A stretch of 64,000 nucleotides of DNA from Maratus speciosus (Eukaryota; Arthropoda; Arachnida; Araneae; Salticidae), in assembly GCA_963932465.1 (NCBI GenBank), contig OZ010792.1, positions 282,269,836 through 282,333,835 of the forward strand, given 5' to 3'. A model generated the notes under the pieces. The model ran no database searches and was not told the origin of the DNA. It saw only the letters and a program-made list of their open reading frames with translations. Each line of letters starts with the position of its first letter. The first letter of the stretch is position 1. This document shows, in pieces, positions 44,011 through 55,835 of the stretch. Both the position numbers and the translations under genes were made by a program.

Positions 44011-45671
44011 AAAATGCACCACGTGACTGTAACACTGAAGTTCAGCACTGATCAGTCGAAAACTAATGCTATTTGAAAATAATATGTCAAAATAATTTAC
44101 CTAAGTGAATGATACAATTCAAGTTTCTAGTGCTGAATTATACAGCCATATCTAGTTTATTGTGTGCCAGTATATTGGATTTTCTCCCCCTTTTTTTACA
44201 GTTCTAAATGGCATATTAATTTGTTGAATTTAAATATGAAAAGTTACTTAATTAAAGAAAACCACAAGTACAAGTTGATATTATTTGACATTTTCTGCAT
44301 AGACCTAATCGATAATCATTTCGTGCCCAATGATTATTTTCTATAGAATATCCTATAGCGTTTTTACAGATAATGCGTTAGAATATCGCCGTAGCTAACA
44401 TGTTTTTACGAAAAATGGAGAGGGAAGAATACAATGCAAGATATACACATATTTTACATAAGATGAGATGATTGAAAATGCATTGTGTATACAGTAACAA
44501 CCAGATAGTTTATCGGCATATATTTAAAAGAAAAATCTCGCGTAGATGATATTGCCTGAATTTTTGTATATAATCGGAATCGAGAACAATTTTGTTTATA
44601 GTGATCCTTTTCCATAGAATTTAATTCGTTAATGTATTAGAATTTTCCAAAATAGTTAATACGATTTTCCGAAAAATGGAGGTTGAAAAATAAACAATAA
44701 GGTACAATATTCGTCATGTGTAAGTTTTATATATAAGATGATTTTGTTTTAAAAACTAAGGGGGCTCTGAAGCGCCATAGTTCCCCCGTTCAGACATCGC
44801 AGCCTCTAAAAATGTGGTAATATGGCCTGTTTTAAAAGTAGTACCAGGTTACGGAATATTGAATAGTGTTATCGAGAACGGCGACTTCTCGTAGATGGGT
44901 CTTCTGTAAACGGGTTGTCATGCTTTTCCGTTTGAATAGGGCTTTTTTTTCGGTTACCATGACTTCATCAGCCGCTGTCGTGACATATGATGGCAGTTTT
45001 GGGATTGATAAGTAAGATCAATTACACATTTGAGAAGCAGCTTGATTAAAATGGGTTAGGTTAAAAATGTGGCTGCCTCTCGGAGTTTTATAACGACGCT
45101 ATGGAAAATATTCTCTTTTTAGGTTCGAGATTAAAAAACTCCATTTGCTTGGAAATGACATTCAGAACCAAGGTATTGAAAAAAAAAAAAAAACTGTGTT
45201 TTAAGATTTTACGCTTATATTTGATGTTTTGATCGAGTTTTAAGTAGTATTTTGAGGGACAGATACAGCTCATGCATGAAATCTTTTATATATTTTAATG
45301 CACCATCATACATATTTTCATGTTATTTTTAAGATGTAAATTGTTTAATTAATAAGTATATACGTATTTTCTAACACGCATTTAATGAGCAGTAATTCGA
45401 ACGTATTTTGCGTATGCATTTATCTGTATTTGTGCTGCATCAAGGGATGAAATGTATAAAAAAATTTACTTTTACACCAAGTGATTCCAAAAAGTGACGT
45501 CACATAAATATTGTCCATAAAAAAATCAATTTAAATGTTTAGTTTTAATATCTGACAATTTTTACCATTCACAACGTTTCGCGTCAAATAATTTAATTAT
45601 TTTAAGTTTTTTTTTCCTCTTTTAAAATTCACGTGTAAATACATTATTCAATTTTAAAGTGTTTGGGAATA
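44011..45671. other. Dispersed repeat fragments, no gene
   Basis: Two diverged copies of a block with TTAGAATATCGCC / TTAGAATTTTCC and TTTTTACGAAAAATGGAG lie at about 44375-44500 and 44620-44760. A third relative is near 54470. A more GC-rich stretch, 44770-44950, is unrecognised. Confidence 0.4.
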
Positions 45672-46444
45672 CAGTGAAACCTCCTTGTGCGATCACCTCC
45701 ATTAAGCGACCACTTCCGTGAACGTCAAAATTTATTCTCATAGGCTCAATACTAATTTTACCTCCATTCAGAGACCATCCCAGTTGATCTCCCTCCGTGA
45801 GCGACCAATTTCGTTGAAGAAAATGAAACACATTCCGTTTTTTCCCGGTCGCTTGAAGAAGGTTTTATTAGAAAAATAATTCCGGAGAGCGCATTATTCA
45901 TCAAACTTCTAAACTAAGTTTAGAATATTTTTTTTAAATTATTCCGGTAACTTTTAAGTGTTTAAACTTTAAACCCCTTTTACCTTTTTAGGCAATGAAT
46001 TTAACTCTGATGACAAATTAAGAATGACGGTCAGTAAACTACCCTACACTATTCCGTCAGAAAACTCTCCAAGAAATAGATAAGTTAATGAAATCGTCAT
46101 TATTTGTTCCCGTCCAAAGAAAAAAAAAATGCATTTATTTATTGAACTTCGAAAGGACTTGAAAATAAAAGTTATAAAAGATAAAACCGTAAAATCAAAG
46201 CAAAGTTCAATGTATTCATTTTTTAAACGCTATAGTAATTAACTTACGTAATTAACTTTTGTTTTGATACTTAAATTTTCATATTTTTTCCTAATGTGAA
46301 AAATAAATTTTAGTAATATTAATTGTTACCTTTTTTTCAACAATTAAAATCTAGATTTTAACATGACCTCCATTAAGAGACCAACTCTCGGAGCGACCAA
46401 TTTTTATTGGAACGGAACGTCGTCGCTTTAGGGAGGATTTACTG
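45672..46444. mobile_element. Tigger/pogo-like MITE, copy 1
   Basis: TA duplications (45670 and 46445) flank CAGTGAAACCTCC and GGAGGATTTACTG. Subterminal TTAAGCGACCA / GAGCGACCAATTT blocks repeat in both halves. About 773 bp, non-coding. It is closely related to the inverted copy at 54558-55306. Confidence 0.8.
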
Positions 46445-46548
46445 TATTATTATTTGAGCTTTTTAAATATGAAAAAAATATATATAGATATTATGATAAT
46501 ATAAATAATAGATATAATATAGATATTAAAAAATACCTTTTTTAAATA

Positions 46549-47417
46549 CACTGGTTATCAAAAATTAAGGAAAAGTCACAAAATGCTAATTTTCAAATAC
46601 GCGAACACTCAAAAGGAAATAATATAATTCAAGTAATTACTATCTCTACAACACAGCTATTCCATATAACATCTCATTCATGTCACACATGGTCACAAAT
46701 GTCACAGTCACTACGGTGAAGCAAAAAAATAAGAAATTCCATACATCTCATTATGAGTCTCAAATGATCACTATATGTGACTCCACTGAGACGTCACTGT
46801 GACTGCTGCTTTGGGACGAGTGTCCATGTGACTTTACAATGTAGTTACATTGTGACTGTCATGTGACTGTCATTTGTAGACTCAATTTCAAAGTCATCGT
46901 GAACGCTTCATTGTGATAAGTTACCAAATAATGTCACATTAAAGTCGCATGATGAGTTTCAGGTGACAGAGAGACTACTGTGAAGTCACCATTGTGCTCT
47001 TTTTTGAAAAGTCTCCATGTGACTATAATATGATATTATTTGGTGACTTATCATAATGCAACGTTCATGATGACTATGAAATTGAGTCTCAAAATGACAG
47101 TCACATGAGAGTCACAATTTAACTACATTGTAAAGTCACCTGTGACTCGTCACAAAGCAGCAGTCACATTGACTTCTCAGTGGATTCACATATAGTGATC
47201 ATTTGAGACTCATAATGAGATGTATGGAATTTCCTATTTTTTTGCTTCACCGTAGTGACTGTGACACTTGTGACCATGTGTGACATGAATGAGATGTTAT
47301 ATGGGCTAGCTGTGCTGTAGAGATAGTAATTACTCGAATTATATTATTTCCTTTTGAGTGTTCGCGTATTTGAAAATTAGCATTTTGTGACTTTTCCTTA
47401 ATTTTTGATAACCAGTG
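46549..47417. mobile_element. Full-length foldback element, 869 bp hairpin
   Basis: TA duplications flank CACTGGTTATCAAAAATTAA and its reverse complement. The whole element is an inverted repeat, with arms of about 430 bp and almost no spacer near 46983. Both arms are dense in GTGACT/AGTCAC motifs. Ends and TA target fit Tc1/mariner. There is no ORF. Transcripts would form a long double-stranded hairpin. Confidence 0.85.
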
Positions 47418-47452
47418 TATAAAAAAATATCTCTTGAAATGGTGAAAATTTG

Positions 47453-47490
<38 letters not shown>

Positions 47491-47766
47491 AAATTACTCA
47501 AAAAAAAAAAAATAAGCGCAGTCCGCACACTGCTATCTTATGAAAAAGTGCTCTAGAAAAAATTATTAAATTCTTATCTATAGTTTTTGTTCCTATAACA
47601 CTTTTTTAATGGAACGATTTTGACCGACTTTAACATTAAATAGCTCCTAAAATAATTCTTCGATTTAAAAACTGTCTGCTTCAGCGTGATTATCAAAAAT
47701 TTCTTTATAATACTACCTATTTTCATGTTTTTTCATGCAGTAGTTTTCTTAATATTAGTCCTTTAA

Positions 47767-47977
47767 CCCTTTCAGGGACAAGGTATTTGATTTCGTAAAA
47801 TGTTCAAATAATTTAATGACACTAGTATTTACAAGATATTTAATGTGTAAACAAGTAAAATAAACTTTTCGCGTATTTAATAAAGATGAAATTTTCATTA
47901 TAAAATTCCGGTGCCAATGTGGCAATTAGGGATTAAATTTATGTGATGTCGTGACGGCATCACCGCCCTTCAAGGGG
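47767..47977. mobile_element. piggyBac-like MITE, 211 bp
   Basis: TTAA lies on both sides (47763 and 47978). The ends are CCCTTTCAGGGACAAGG and CCGCCCTTCAAGGGG. The size and ends match the element at 51403-51613, so they are one family. Confidence 0.75.
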
Positions 47978-48317
47978 TTAAGACCTGACCTGCACAATTG
48001 TGTAGGTGATCCTAAGGAAAAAGATAAAACATTTCCCTCTTTTTGTGCGATTTAAAGTTGAGCCTGCACCCAGAGAATTGCATGGATCCTTCCTTGGCAT
48101 AACCTGACATCGAGCATTTTTAAAAATATTTTTTTCAAACAAATATGATCCTATAAATGAAAATGAACATTCTAGTGGTATATTCACCTTGAGTTAAATA
48201 ATTAAAATACATATAAAGCACAATAATTGTACAAAAGTGACATCCAGGTGCATTAGTATAATATGAAGATATTTAAATACAAATTTAAAATATCTTAGAA
48301 AACATTAAAAAGACCTA

Positions 48318-48350
48318 GAACGTTTTCAACCCTTGCAAAGCCGTCATCAG
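48318..48350 (-). ncRNA. Hammerhead-like motif, left arm
   Basis: On the minus strand CTGATGA is followed by CGGC...GTTG pairing and GAAAACGTTC. There is one extra A in the GAAA segment, and helix II uses wobble pairs. It is probably a weak or dead ribozyme. Confidence 0.4.
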
Positions 48351-48937
48351 TAGGGTTTAAATGTTGTTATTATTTTCTTTGCACTTATTTGAGAATTATC
48401 CAGAAGAAAAACATTGTAATTTAAATTTAAATGTTGTACGTTAGGAGATGCCAGATAATGTTACTCAAATTTCCAACAAAACGAGCTTTCATCTATTATG
48501 TAGCAAATATCTCCATACTCCATAAATATCGCATGATAGTGCATCGTTACAAGCTGTATCTTTATTAACAATTATTTCAATTGATTCTCTTATGCTGTCA
48601 TCCTGTTATATTAGGTACATATATATTATGATATTACGTATATATTATTACGTATGATACGTTACATTAGTCATATGTACCAGGAAGCCATCATAAGATA
48701 ATCAATTGAAATAATTGTTAATAAAGATGCAACTTGTAACGATGCACTATCATACGATATCCATAGAGTATGGAGATATTTGCTACAAAATAGGTGAAAG
48801 ATCGTTATGTTGGAAATTTGAATAACTTTATCTGGAATCTCATCTGACGTACAACACTGAAATTTAAATTACAATGTTTTTCTTTTGGACAGTTCTCGAA
48901 TAAGCGCAAAGAAAATAACAACAACATTTAAATCCTA

Positions 48938-48970
48938 CTGATGACGGCCTTGTAATGGTTGAAAACGTTC
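48938..48970 (+). ncRNA. Hammerhead-like motif, right arm
   Basis: CTGATGA, then CGGCC paired with GGTTG, then GAAAACGTTC. It is the mirror of 48318-48350 and has the same extra A. Confidence 0.4.
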
Positions 48971-49225
48971 TAGGTCTTTCTCGTGGGTTTTAAGATATTT
49001 TTAATCTGTATTTAAATATCTTTATATTATATGTATGCACCTGAAAGTATTTTTTGTACAATTATTTGTGTTTTATATGTATTTTAAATAAGATCCTATA
49101 AATTAGGGGCAACACCAAAACTTTTCATTTCTACCAAAAATCTTCCGGTCTTAAAGGGTTAGCGAAAAAAGACCTCCGGTCACAAGAAATTCATTTTCGG
49201 TGGCGACACAGTTAGTTACTTATTT

Positions 49226-49885
49226 ACTTTCTTCTTTCTAAAGAAGAAAGTATTGTAATCGAGATTTTTTTCGACTTTCGGTTTCGACGGATTTACACGT
49301 TTTAGGAGTCAAAGATCCCAAAGAACATGTTTATACAAAATGTCTGCCTGCCCACCCATGTGTCCATATGTTTGTAGGTCCGTTTTGTATCATCGAAAAG
49401 GGTATGAAGTTATTCATAGGATTGAAGCAATTTTTTTGTGTATGTTTTTGGCTATGGCCAACAGGTCCTAATTGAAATTGGAAATATTCCGCCCGAAGGG
49501 GGTGCCGTAATAAAAGTTTTTGTGCCATTTTCATTATTGTACCATCGAAAAGAGTATGAAGTTAAGCATAGAACTGAACCAAATTTTTTGTGTATGTTTT
49601 TGGCAATGGGCAGCAGATCCGGCTTGAATTTGAAAACATTCCACCGGAAGGGGACGCTGTAATAGTGATTTATGCACCATTTTCATTATTGTACCATCGA
49701 AAAGCGTATGAAGTTATGTATAGAATTGAACCAAATATCATCTCTATGTTTTTTGGCTATGGCAAGCAGCTCCTCACTGAATATGGAAATATTTCGCCGG
49801 AAAGGGGCACTGTCATAGCGATTTTTCTCGTTTTTTCATGGTTTTGTTGTATAATTGCTGCTCTTTTCTTTCTTTCTAACAGATG
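49226..49885 (-). mobile_element. Helentron/HINE-like element, copy 3 (inverted)
   Basis: It begins with the hairpin ACTTTCTTCTTT-CT-AAAGAAGAAAGT (49226-49251), as at the end of copy 1. Next comes the same tail in reverse (CGACGGATTTACACGTTTTA), and then three units of about 152 bp with TACCATCGAAAAGAGTATGA at 49390, 49541 and 49695. The core units differ from those of copies 1 and 2, so the tail and hairpin are the shared parts. Confidence 0.6.
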
Positions 49886-50480
49886 ACCAGGCCCCTACCT
49901 GCCGGGTCGCCCCAGCTGAACGGGTTTGATACCTGGTATCGGGGCGATGACCGCCTTATCACCGCGTAGCAGCAATAAATCTAACGAGAGCCTAGATCTT
50001 CATCCTATCGGCTGTGCCTATGCCTACTGCTTAGATGTGAACTTAGTTAATCCAGTTACTTAACACTTTGATCTTGTTGATTTGTACCTGCGCTTTGCTA
50101 CTCAAGTTGGTCTCGTAATTTAGAACCTTGATCACGTGACGAGACCTTCACCTGGCAAGGCACCTCCAGAGGTATAATTCACAGGTAACTATAAGGACTT
50201 TGCATGCACGACGGATTTTACATGCACCATGCATCATTAGCGTACATGGCGGACATCGGCTGACTCCAAACCGATGACCAGAACCCTAGCTGCCAGATTT
50301 CCCTAGCCGAACGAGTATACCTGTCTGGCATCGGGGTGGTTGTCCACTTGATTGCCACATGGCGGCCATCCAGTAGACCAACCTGTTATTTGCTGGTTCT
50401 TTGTTGTACCGCTTGCTTAACTAATTGATTTTGTTGATTTGGCTCCTGCATATTACACACAGATATCCTGCTCTGCCGAT
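49886..50480. repeat. GC-richer block with about 390 bp internal duplication
   Basis: GATGACCAGGCCCCTACCTG (49883) with GCTGAACGGGTTTGATACCT recurs as GATGACCAGAACCCTAGCTG (50273) with GCCGAACGAGTATACCTG. The following GCATCGGGG and CCACTTGATTGCC / CCGCCTTATC tracts also recur. Base composition is clearly above the surroundings. No ORF was recognised. It may be an untranslated end of a retroelement. Confidence 0.5.
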
Positions 50481-50708
50481 TCTCAATCCGCTGATGCACA
50501 GCAGAATTGAACAATATTGATTTTAATAAATATTATGATCGAGATTAACACGCTTTTCAGTAAAATGAAGCAAAAACTTAAGATGAAAATCAAAGTAGGT
50601 GTTGTATTGGAGTCATAACACTGAATGATTAACATGTATGAGAAAGAAGAATATTTTGGGATTAGCACATCCAACTAGTTTTAGAATAGAGAGAAGAGAT
50701 ATGATGTA

Positions 50709-52361
50709 GGGGAGACTAGGGACGGTTGACCATACGGGAGGCTTGACCCACCCATAAATTTTCCTATATAAAAGAATTTCAGAGTTTTATTAATAGGTGC
50801 CAACCAAAGCTACTGGAATGCTCAAACAACAGTCTTCTTTTCATTGAGATAATTGAAATGGGTGTTGAAAAAATCAAATGTGAGGAGTTTTCAACCTAAA
50901 GAAATATTTTGTAAGCTTTTTTCAGATAAATTATATTATAAAAATTTAAGTAAGTAGGTTTAACGTAATGCAGAAATATCGAGCTTTCATCCGAGGCATA
51001 AAGATTGTATAGTAAGTTAGGCTTAACATAACAATGTACTATTCTTTAGAAAAGGTTCATCTAGGGAGGCCTGACCCAGTCAATGTGAGGGAGGGTTGAC
51101 TAGATGCTCAAGGCTCCCTTAATTAAGTGGTTTTGGAAATCTTTTAATTATACACTGTGCATAATGAAAAGTTAATGGTTATATATATAAAATAATGTAA
51201 ATTTATCCTGTAAAGCTTCAGTAAAATGGTGTGATGGAAAAGAAAATGTTTAAAACTGACTAAAGAAAGATGTGAAAAATTGCTAGAAAATGGGAAAGTT
51301 GATAGGAACTTTTTTTTCCATTTAAATATTACTTGCAATAGGTGAAAAGAAACAGTGAGAAAGACTAGAAAGGACAAGAAAGGATGAAAGCAGCAGTCTT
51401 AACCCTTTGAAGGACAGTGGTAAGTTTATAAAACCACTTAATTTTAATTACGAAACGTCACAATGGTACCAGAATTTTGCTAAAATCTTTTTCATTTAAT
51501 ATGTATGTGAAATATGGCCTTTTTCTTATTTCCAAATAAATTTTTTCATAAATTCTGGCGCCAGTCATTTATTTCAACATTTTAGTACTGAAAGTTCTTT
51601 GCCTCTTAAAGGTTTAAATCATGTTAATGATAAGTTAAGTGCTGATGCTGCTGCAAAAGAACGTAGCATCGATCGAAAATTTTTAGGATGGTATGTAGAT
51701 AAATTTCACCAGGGTGAACACAGTGAGATGAAGACAAACTATGTGACGACTAGAGTTGTCAGGTCGAGTGTCACAAAAAATAGGACAAGGAGACAAAAAA
51801 AGCGGGACAGTGACTCTAAATCCGAACATAATAACACGAAACACTATGAAAACGGAACCTGTCTCTAACAGAATACTGCCTTAAATGTTAAAATTTCATT
51901 TTCCCTGCTGTACAATTAGACCTTCTCAGACAAAATGCTGCTTAAAACAAAATTTTTCTCCTCTGACTTGCGATTCCGTCTTAGCAGGTTTGTTTATGCA
52001 TCATATTTAAAAAATATATATATATATTAATAATAATTAAAGCATGTAGCATAAATTTATTTTGCTTTTTTTAAATTGATTTTATTTCTCTTCACAAATA
52101 TTGCAATATAAAACAAAGTGGTCAAGCCTCCCATATACTAGGTCAACCCTCCCATATGTGGGGAGCCTTGACCCATTATTCTTTCATGATTAAAATCAAT
52201 CATTTTTGAAATTTCTTATATATTACACTTATGTAGTAATTTTATTTTGATAACTGATTGTATAACGAATAAAATGATGTATAAAACTTTATTCTACTTT
52301 CAATATATAAAAAATCAAAAATCATTTTGTAAAAAGTGGGTCAAGCCTCCCTAGTCTCCCC
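50709..52361. mobile_element. TIR element, GGGGAGACTAGGGA ends
   Basis: TA duplications (50707 and 52362) flank GGGGAGACTAGGG and CCCTAGTCTCCCC. The subterminal GGAGGCTTGACCCA / GGGTCAAGCCTCC blocks repeat several times, at 51066, 52122 and 52160. 1,653 bp long. It contains the piggyBac-like MITE 51403-51613. An 89-codon frame at 51599-51868 with a basic tail (RTRRQKKRDSDSK) may be a relic of its protein, but it is not recognisable. Confidence 0.75.
51403..51613. mobile_element. piggyBac-like MITE nested in TIR element
   Basis: TTAA flanks (51399 and 51614) enclose CCCTTTGAAGGACAGTGG and, reversed, ACCTTTAAGAGGCAAAG. 211 bp, the same length as the element at 47767-47977. Confidence 0.7.
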
Positions 52362-52789
52362 TATATCGCCTACCCATGTAGTTTATTAGTTTAAATTTAA
52401 GAGAAAGGAATCTCAGGTGCACGACATTCCTTTACTTTTCTTCGTCAACCCAATAAAAATCTCGTCTCATTTAGTTTATAAGTTTAACACTTTATCTACG
52501 GACAGTACTTATAAGTACCATTAAAATAACTTGTTATAAAATTCATATAATACATCGATTAGCTGTAACAGTTTAGAACGAGTTATAAATACATTACGTT
52601 ACTTTGTTCCAAAAGCATTATTGGTTACATAAAACAAAAATATTTTTGAAAGGAGGATTTCTTTTGCCTTTGCATCTTTTCAGCTTTCTTGGCGTTTGGG
52701 AAGGGGGGGGGGGAGTCAATTCGGAAATATTTCTATATTTCTATTGTAAGAACCTTATATTTGTACATTTCCTAATTGTACAAAATACT

Positions 52790-53702
52790 AACAAGGAAGG
52801 TCTCCATACTGGGCATACACAGAATATTTTGAAAAAAATACCAATTAAACTACTTATGTATGTAATAAAGGATCAGTCAAATTTAGCGGCGGAATTACAG
52901 TAGAAAGTCTGTAAAAAAATAAAATACTTTCGAGTATTTGGCGCGAAAAGACGAAAGCGTCACGCGATTTGGCGAGCAGTACTTTTCCTTGCCAAAAGCA
53001 AACGATTTTAATGCATCTGAAAATTGTTTGTTAATTGATTTTTAGAATGCGTGTAAAAAGTATTTAATGAATTTAAACATAAACAATGAGAGAGTTTAAT
53101 AAATACATTTTTTCGTATTACATATTTATGTTGCTTGTTACATAATTTTATTACTTTAAAAACAATTTCATCTATAAAAAATACTTTCATATATTTAAGC
53201 GTATTCCAAAATAAAGGCAAGATTCATTTAGCAATTATTCATTTCAAACCAAGGAATTCGTCGTTTCCATAGCAACAAAATTGAACCGACAGTGCTCAAT
53301 TGGACTTAATTTTGAGATATTGTAACGATTTTAATTTTGTTTTAATTCATAAAATTTGATATTTAACTTTCATTATCAATACATATATGACAAAACTATA
53401 GCTAAATCAAACTAAAACTGACAAAACTACAGTTATTTAAGTTAAATTTATTTAAACAAGTTCAATATGAAATATTTTTATCTTAAAGATTATTCGATAT
53501 GAAAAAGTATTTTTCGAAATTTCATTTCATCGCCAACCGATGATAAATCGCCAAATAAACGAAAATTTCATTATTTTTTTACGAACGTTCTATCGGGGTT
53601 CCGCCAAAAAATTTTTGATAAACATATATATCCACATGAGATGAACACTCTGTAATTTTTTCAGATTTTTCTGAATATGCCCGTATGGAGACCTTCCTTG
53701 TA
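52790..53702. mobile_element. TIR element, ACAAGGAAGGTC ends
   Basis: ACAAGGAAGGTCTCCATACT (GGGCAT following) pairs with GTATGGAGACCTTCCTTGT at the right. The inverted match continues through the TTTTTGAAAAAA tracts. The interior is AT-rich, with TTTGGCG/CGCCAAA motifs and no ORF. Confidence 0.65.
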
Positions 53703-54004
53703 AGAAAAATATTTTAAATAAAAGATTTGAGTGGGGTTATAAATATTGCACAAAATCTCTATCAATTCAAGTTTAATTAATCCTTCTAAATCCTTCAGTC
53801 CTTCTAAAGTTTATTAAATGATTATGTAAATCTTCTAAAGTAGTTTCAATAATTCACGAAAAATGCTTTAGAAGATAAAATTTTCATGAATTCATAATTC
53901 AATACATAAAAGGTTAAGAGAGAAAAATGACACATAGACTATATTTATTCAATTCACTTTTAGAGTCTCAAACTAAAATCACTTTAACAGTTGTACATTT
54001 CCAA

Positions 54005-54092
54005 GTGTTGGGGAAAAGTCCGGGCCCGGATTCGAACCAGGGATGTCTTGACTAAAGCCGCAAATGCTCTACCAACTGAGCCATCCCGGACG
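54005..54092 (-). repeat. tRNA-derived SINE head or tRNA pseudogene (Lys-like)
   Basis: The minus strand has a perfect box A (TGGCTCAGTTGGTAGAGC) and box B (GGTTCGAATCC), a 7 bp acceptor stem GTCCGGG/CCCGGAC and a 5 bp T stem. The anticodon arm is poor: the loop GGCTTTA lacks U33, and one extra base sits before the D stem. It is therefore not a working tRNA. A pol III-type repeat is likely. Confidence 0.65.
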
Positions 54093-54238
54093 AATCTAGA
54101 GGACTAATTCACCCAACTAACCTTTAACGATCACAACATCTGGTCTGATATCAGAATCAGCTCAACAAATAAATCGAAGGTTATTTTTGTAACTGCAGTA
54201 AATGCTTCATCCGTAATTATATAAGATTAATATTTTAC

Positions 54239-54380
54239 ACAATTATTCAATTGGTAAATAAATCATAACAATTGTAAATTTCCAAGTGGGTGAAAAAACA
54301 AAGCGGGTGAAAACTTTTTTCATCGATTTGGAAATTTACAGCTGTTATGATTTATTTACTAATTGAATAATTGTGTAAAA
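54239..54380. repeat. Inverted repeat, arms about 50 bp
   Basis: AATTATTCAATTGGTAAATA and ATCATAACAATTGTAAATTT at the left pair with the same sequence reversed at 54325-54378. The spacer is about 35 bp. It is a small hairpin element just downstream of the tRNA-like repeat. Confidence 0.75.
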
Positions 54381-54557
54381 AATTAACCTAATATAAGCAC
54401 CTTGTTTATAGTAGTCATTTCCCAAAAGTTAACAACATTTATTTGAATAATATATTTGAAGTTCGCACTAGTTAACATGTTTTTATGAAAGATGTAAAGT
54501 GAAGTAAAGTATAATCATCAAGGAATAATATGTCGTACAAACATTTAATAAAAAATA

Positions 54558-55306
54558 CAGTAAAACCTCCCTAAAGCGACCACGTTCCGTTTCAACAAAT
54601 TTGGTCGCTCCGAGAGGTGGTTTCTTAAAGGAGGTCATGTTTAAATCTAGAGTTTAATTGTTGAAAAAAGGTAACAATTGATGTTACTAAAATTTATTTT
54701 TTGCATTAGGAAAAAATATGAAAATTTAAGTATCAAAACAAAAGTTAAAGACATAAATTAATTACTGCAGAGTTAAAAAAATGAATACATTGACGTTTGC
54801 TTTGATTTTACAGTTTTATCTTTTATAACTTTTACTTTGAAGTCCTTTGAAGTTCAATAAATAAATGCATTTTTTTTTTTTTTTAATTATTATTATTAAT
54901 TTATCTATTTCTTTGAGAGTTTCCTGACAGAATGGGGCAGGGGAGTTTATTGATCTTCATTCTTAATTTGACATCAGAGTTAAATTTATTGTCTAAAAAG
55001 GCACAAAAGGGTTTAAATACTTAAAAGTTACCGGAATAATAATAATAATAAAATTCTAAAGTTAGTTTAGAAGTTTGATGAATAATGCGCTCTCCGGAAT
55101 TATTTTTCTAATAAAACCTTCTGCAAGCGACCAGGAAGAAACGGAATTTGTTTCATTTCTTCAACGAAATTGGTCGCTCATGGAGGGAGTTCAGCTGGCA
55201 TGGTCTCTGAATGGAGGTAGAATTAGTAAGGAGCCTTTGGGAATAAATTTCGTTCTATGAAAAGATGGTCGCTTAATGTAGGTAGTCGCACAGGGAGGTT
55301 TGACTG
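54558..55306. mobile_element. Tigger/pogo-like MITE, copy 2 (inverted)
   Basis: TA flanks (54556 and 55307) enclose CAGTAAAACCTCC and GGAGGTTTGACTG. Read in reverse it matches copy 1 (45672-46444) along its whole length, including GGAGAGCGCATTATTCATCA. Non-coding. Confidence 0.8.
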
Positions 55307-55440
55307 TAGTTTGAAATACAGTATAGATACAGCACACCCATATAATATTATGATGCTAAAAAAACTTAACTGACAAAGATTCCATACATAAAAAAATTTC
55401 TTTACATAAAAAAAGGCCTCTTTCAACACGGTTCGACTTA

Positions 55441-55668
55441 TGAAAAAATAAATTTTAATCAGTAATCTTTTATACTATTTCAATTCTTTATACTGATTTT
55501 TTCTTTACCTTTTTTTCTGCTAAAAAGCATTAGATTTATTCCTAGAGCTATGAATGTTTCATCATGCAATTGTCATAAGAAATGTAAAATTTCGAAATCG
55601 AATCGAGCTTATTTATGAAGCAATTTAAGAAATCCACAATGTGATTGTATTTTTTCAGGCCAAAGTAC
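55441..55668 (+). repeat. Dispersed repeat, second copy at 58385-58625
   Basis: The shared blocks are AATCTTTTATMCT, AAAAGCATTAGAT, TGAATRTTTCATCATG and GAAGCAATTTAAGAAA, in the same order and orientation. The match ends near a TTTTTTCAG/GCC junction at 55658-55663. No protein was recognised. Confidence 0.65.
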
Positions 55669-55669
55669 C

Positions 55670-55835
55670 AATATTAGAGACAAGTCAGCTCAAGAGCTGC
55701 ATTTCGGATAAAAGAATAAACAGCCGTAATTTTCATACTACTTGGCCTGCAAGATCCTCGGATTTGAAACCATACAATTTTTGTTTCCGGCGATATTCTA
55801 ACAGTTTGCTTTATGGCGGTGCCATAAGATCTTAA
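55670..55835 (+). pseudogene. Tc1/mariner-superfamily transposase C-terminal remnant
   Basis: The frame reads NFHTTWPARSSDLKPYNF, then CFRRYSNSLLYGG. This is the third catalytic acidic region (WPxRSPDLNPxDFxLWGYLK) of IS630/Tc1/mariner-type transposases. The catalytic D of the SPDLNP motif is kept, but the surrounding residues have drifted (RSSDLKPYNF). About 55 codons remain, with no upstream domain and no terminal repeats. Confidence 0.75.

Larger units (their letters stand above)
48203..49088. mobile_element. Penelope-terminal-like palindrome, about 886 bp
   Basis: Arms of about 430 bp, with ends TTAAAATACATATAAAGCAC and its reverse complement, meet near 48645 with almost no spacer. Each arm carries, on opposite strands, a CTGATGACGG...TTGAAAACGTTCTAGGTC hammerhead-like motif. 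There is no coding sequence. This fits two head-to-head copies of a Penelope-like terminal block. A simple foldback transposon is the alternative. Confidence 0.65.

Noticed and set aside
45561..45590. ACGTTTCGCGTC considered as another hammerhead end
   Set aside because: No CTGANGA core lies within the needed distance on the matching strand.
51599..51868. 89-codon frame considered as a real gene
   Set aside because: It begins inside a MITE end and has only a basic, serine-rich tail. It matches no family I recognise.
54005..54092. Functional tRNA-Lys gene
   Set aside because: Boxes A and B are perfect, but the anticodon stem is broken, U33 is missing and there is an extra base before the D stem.
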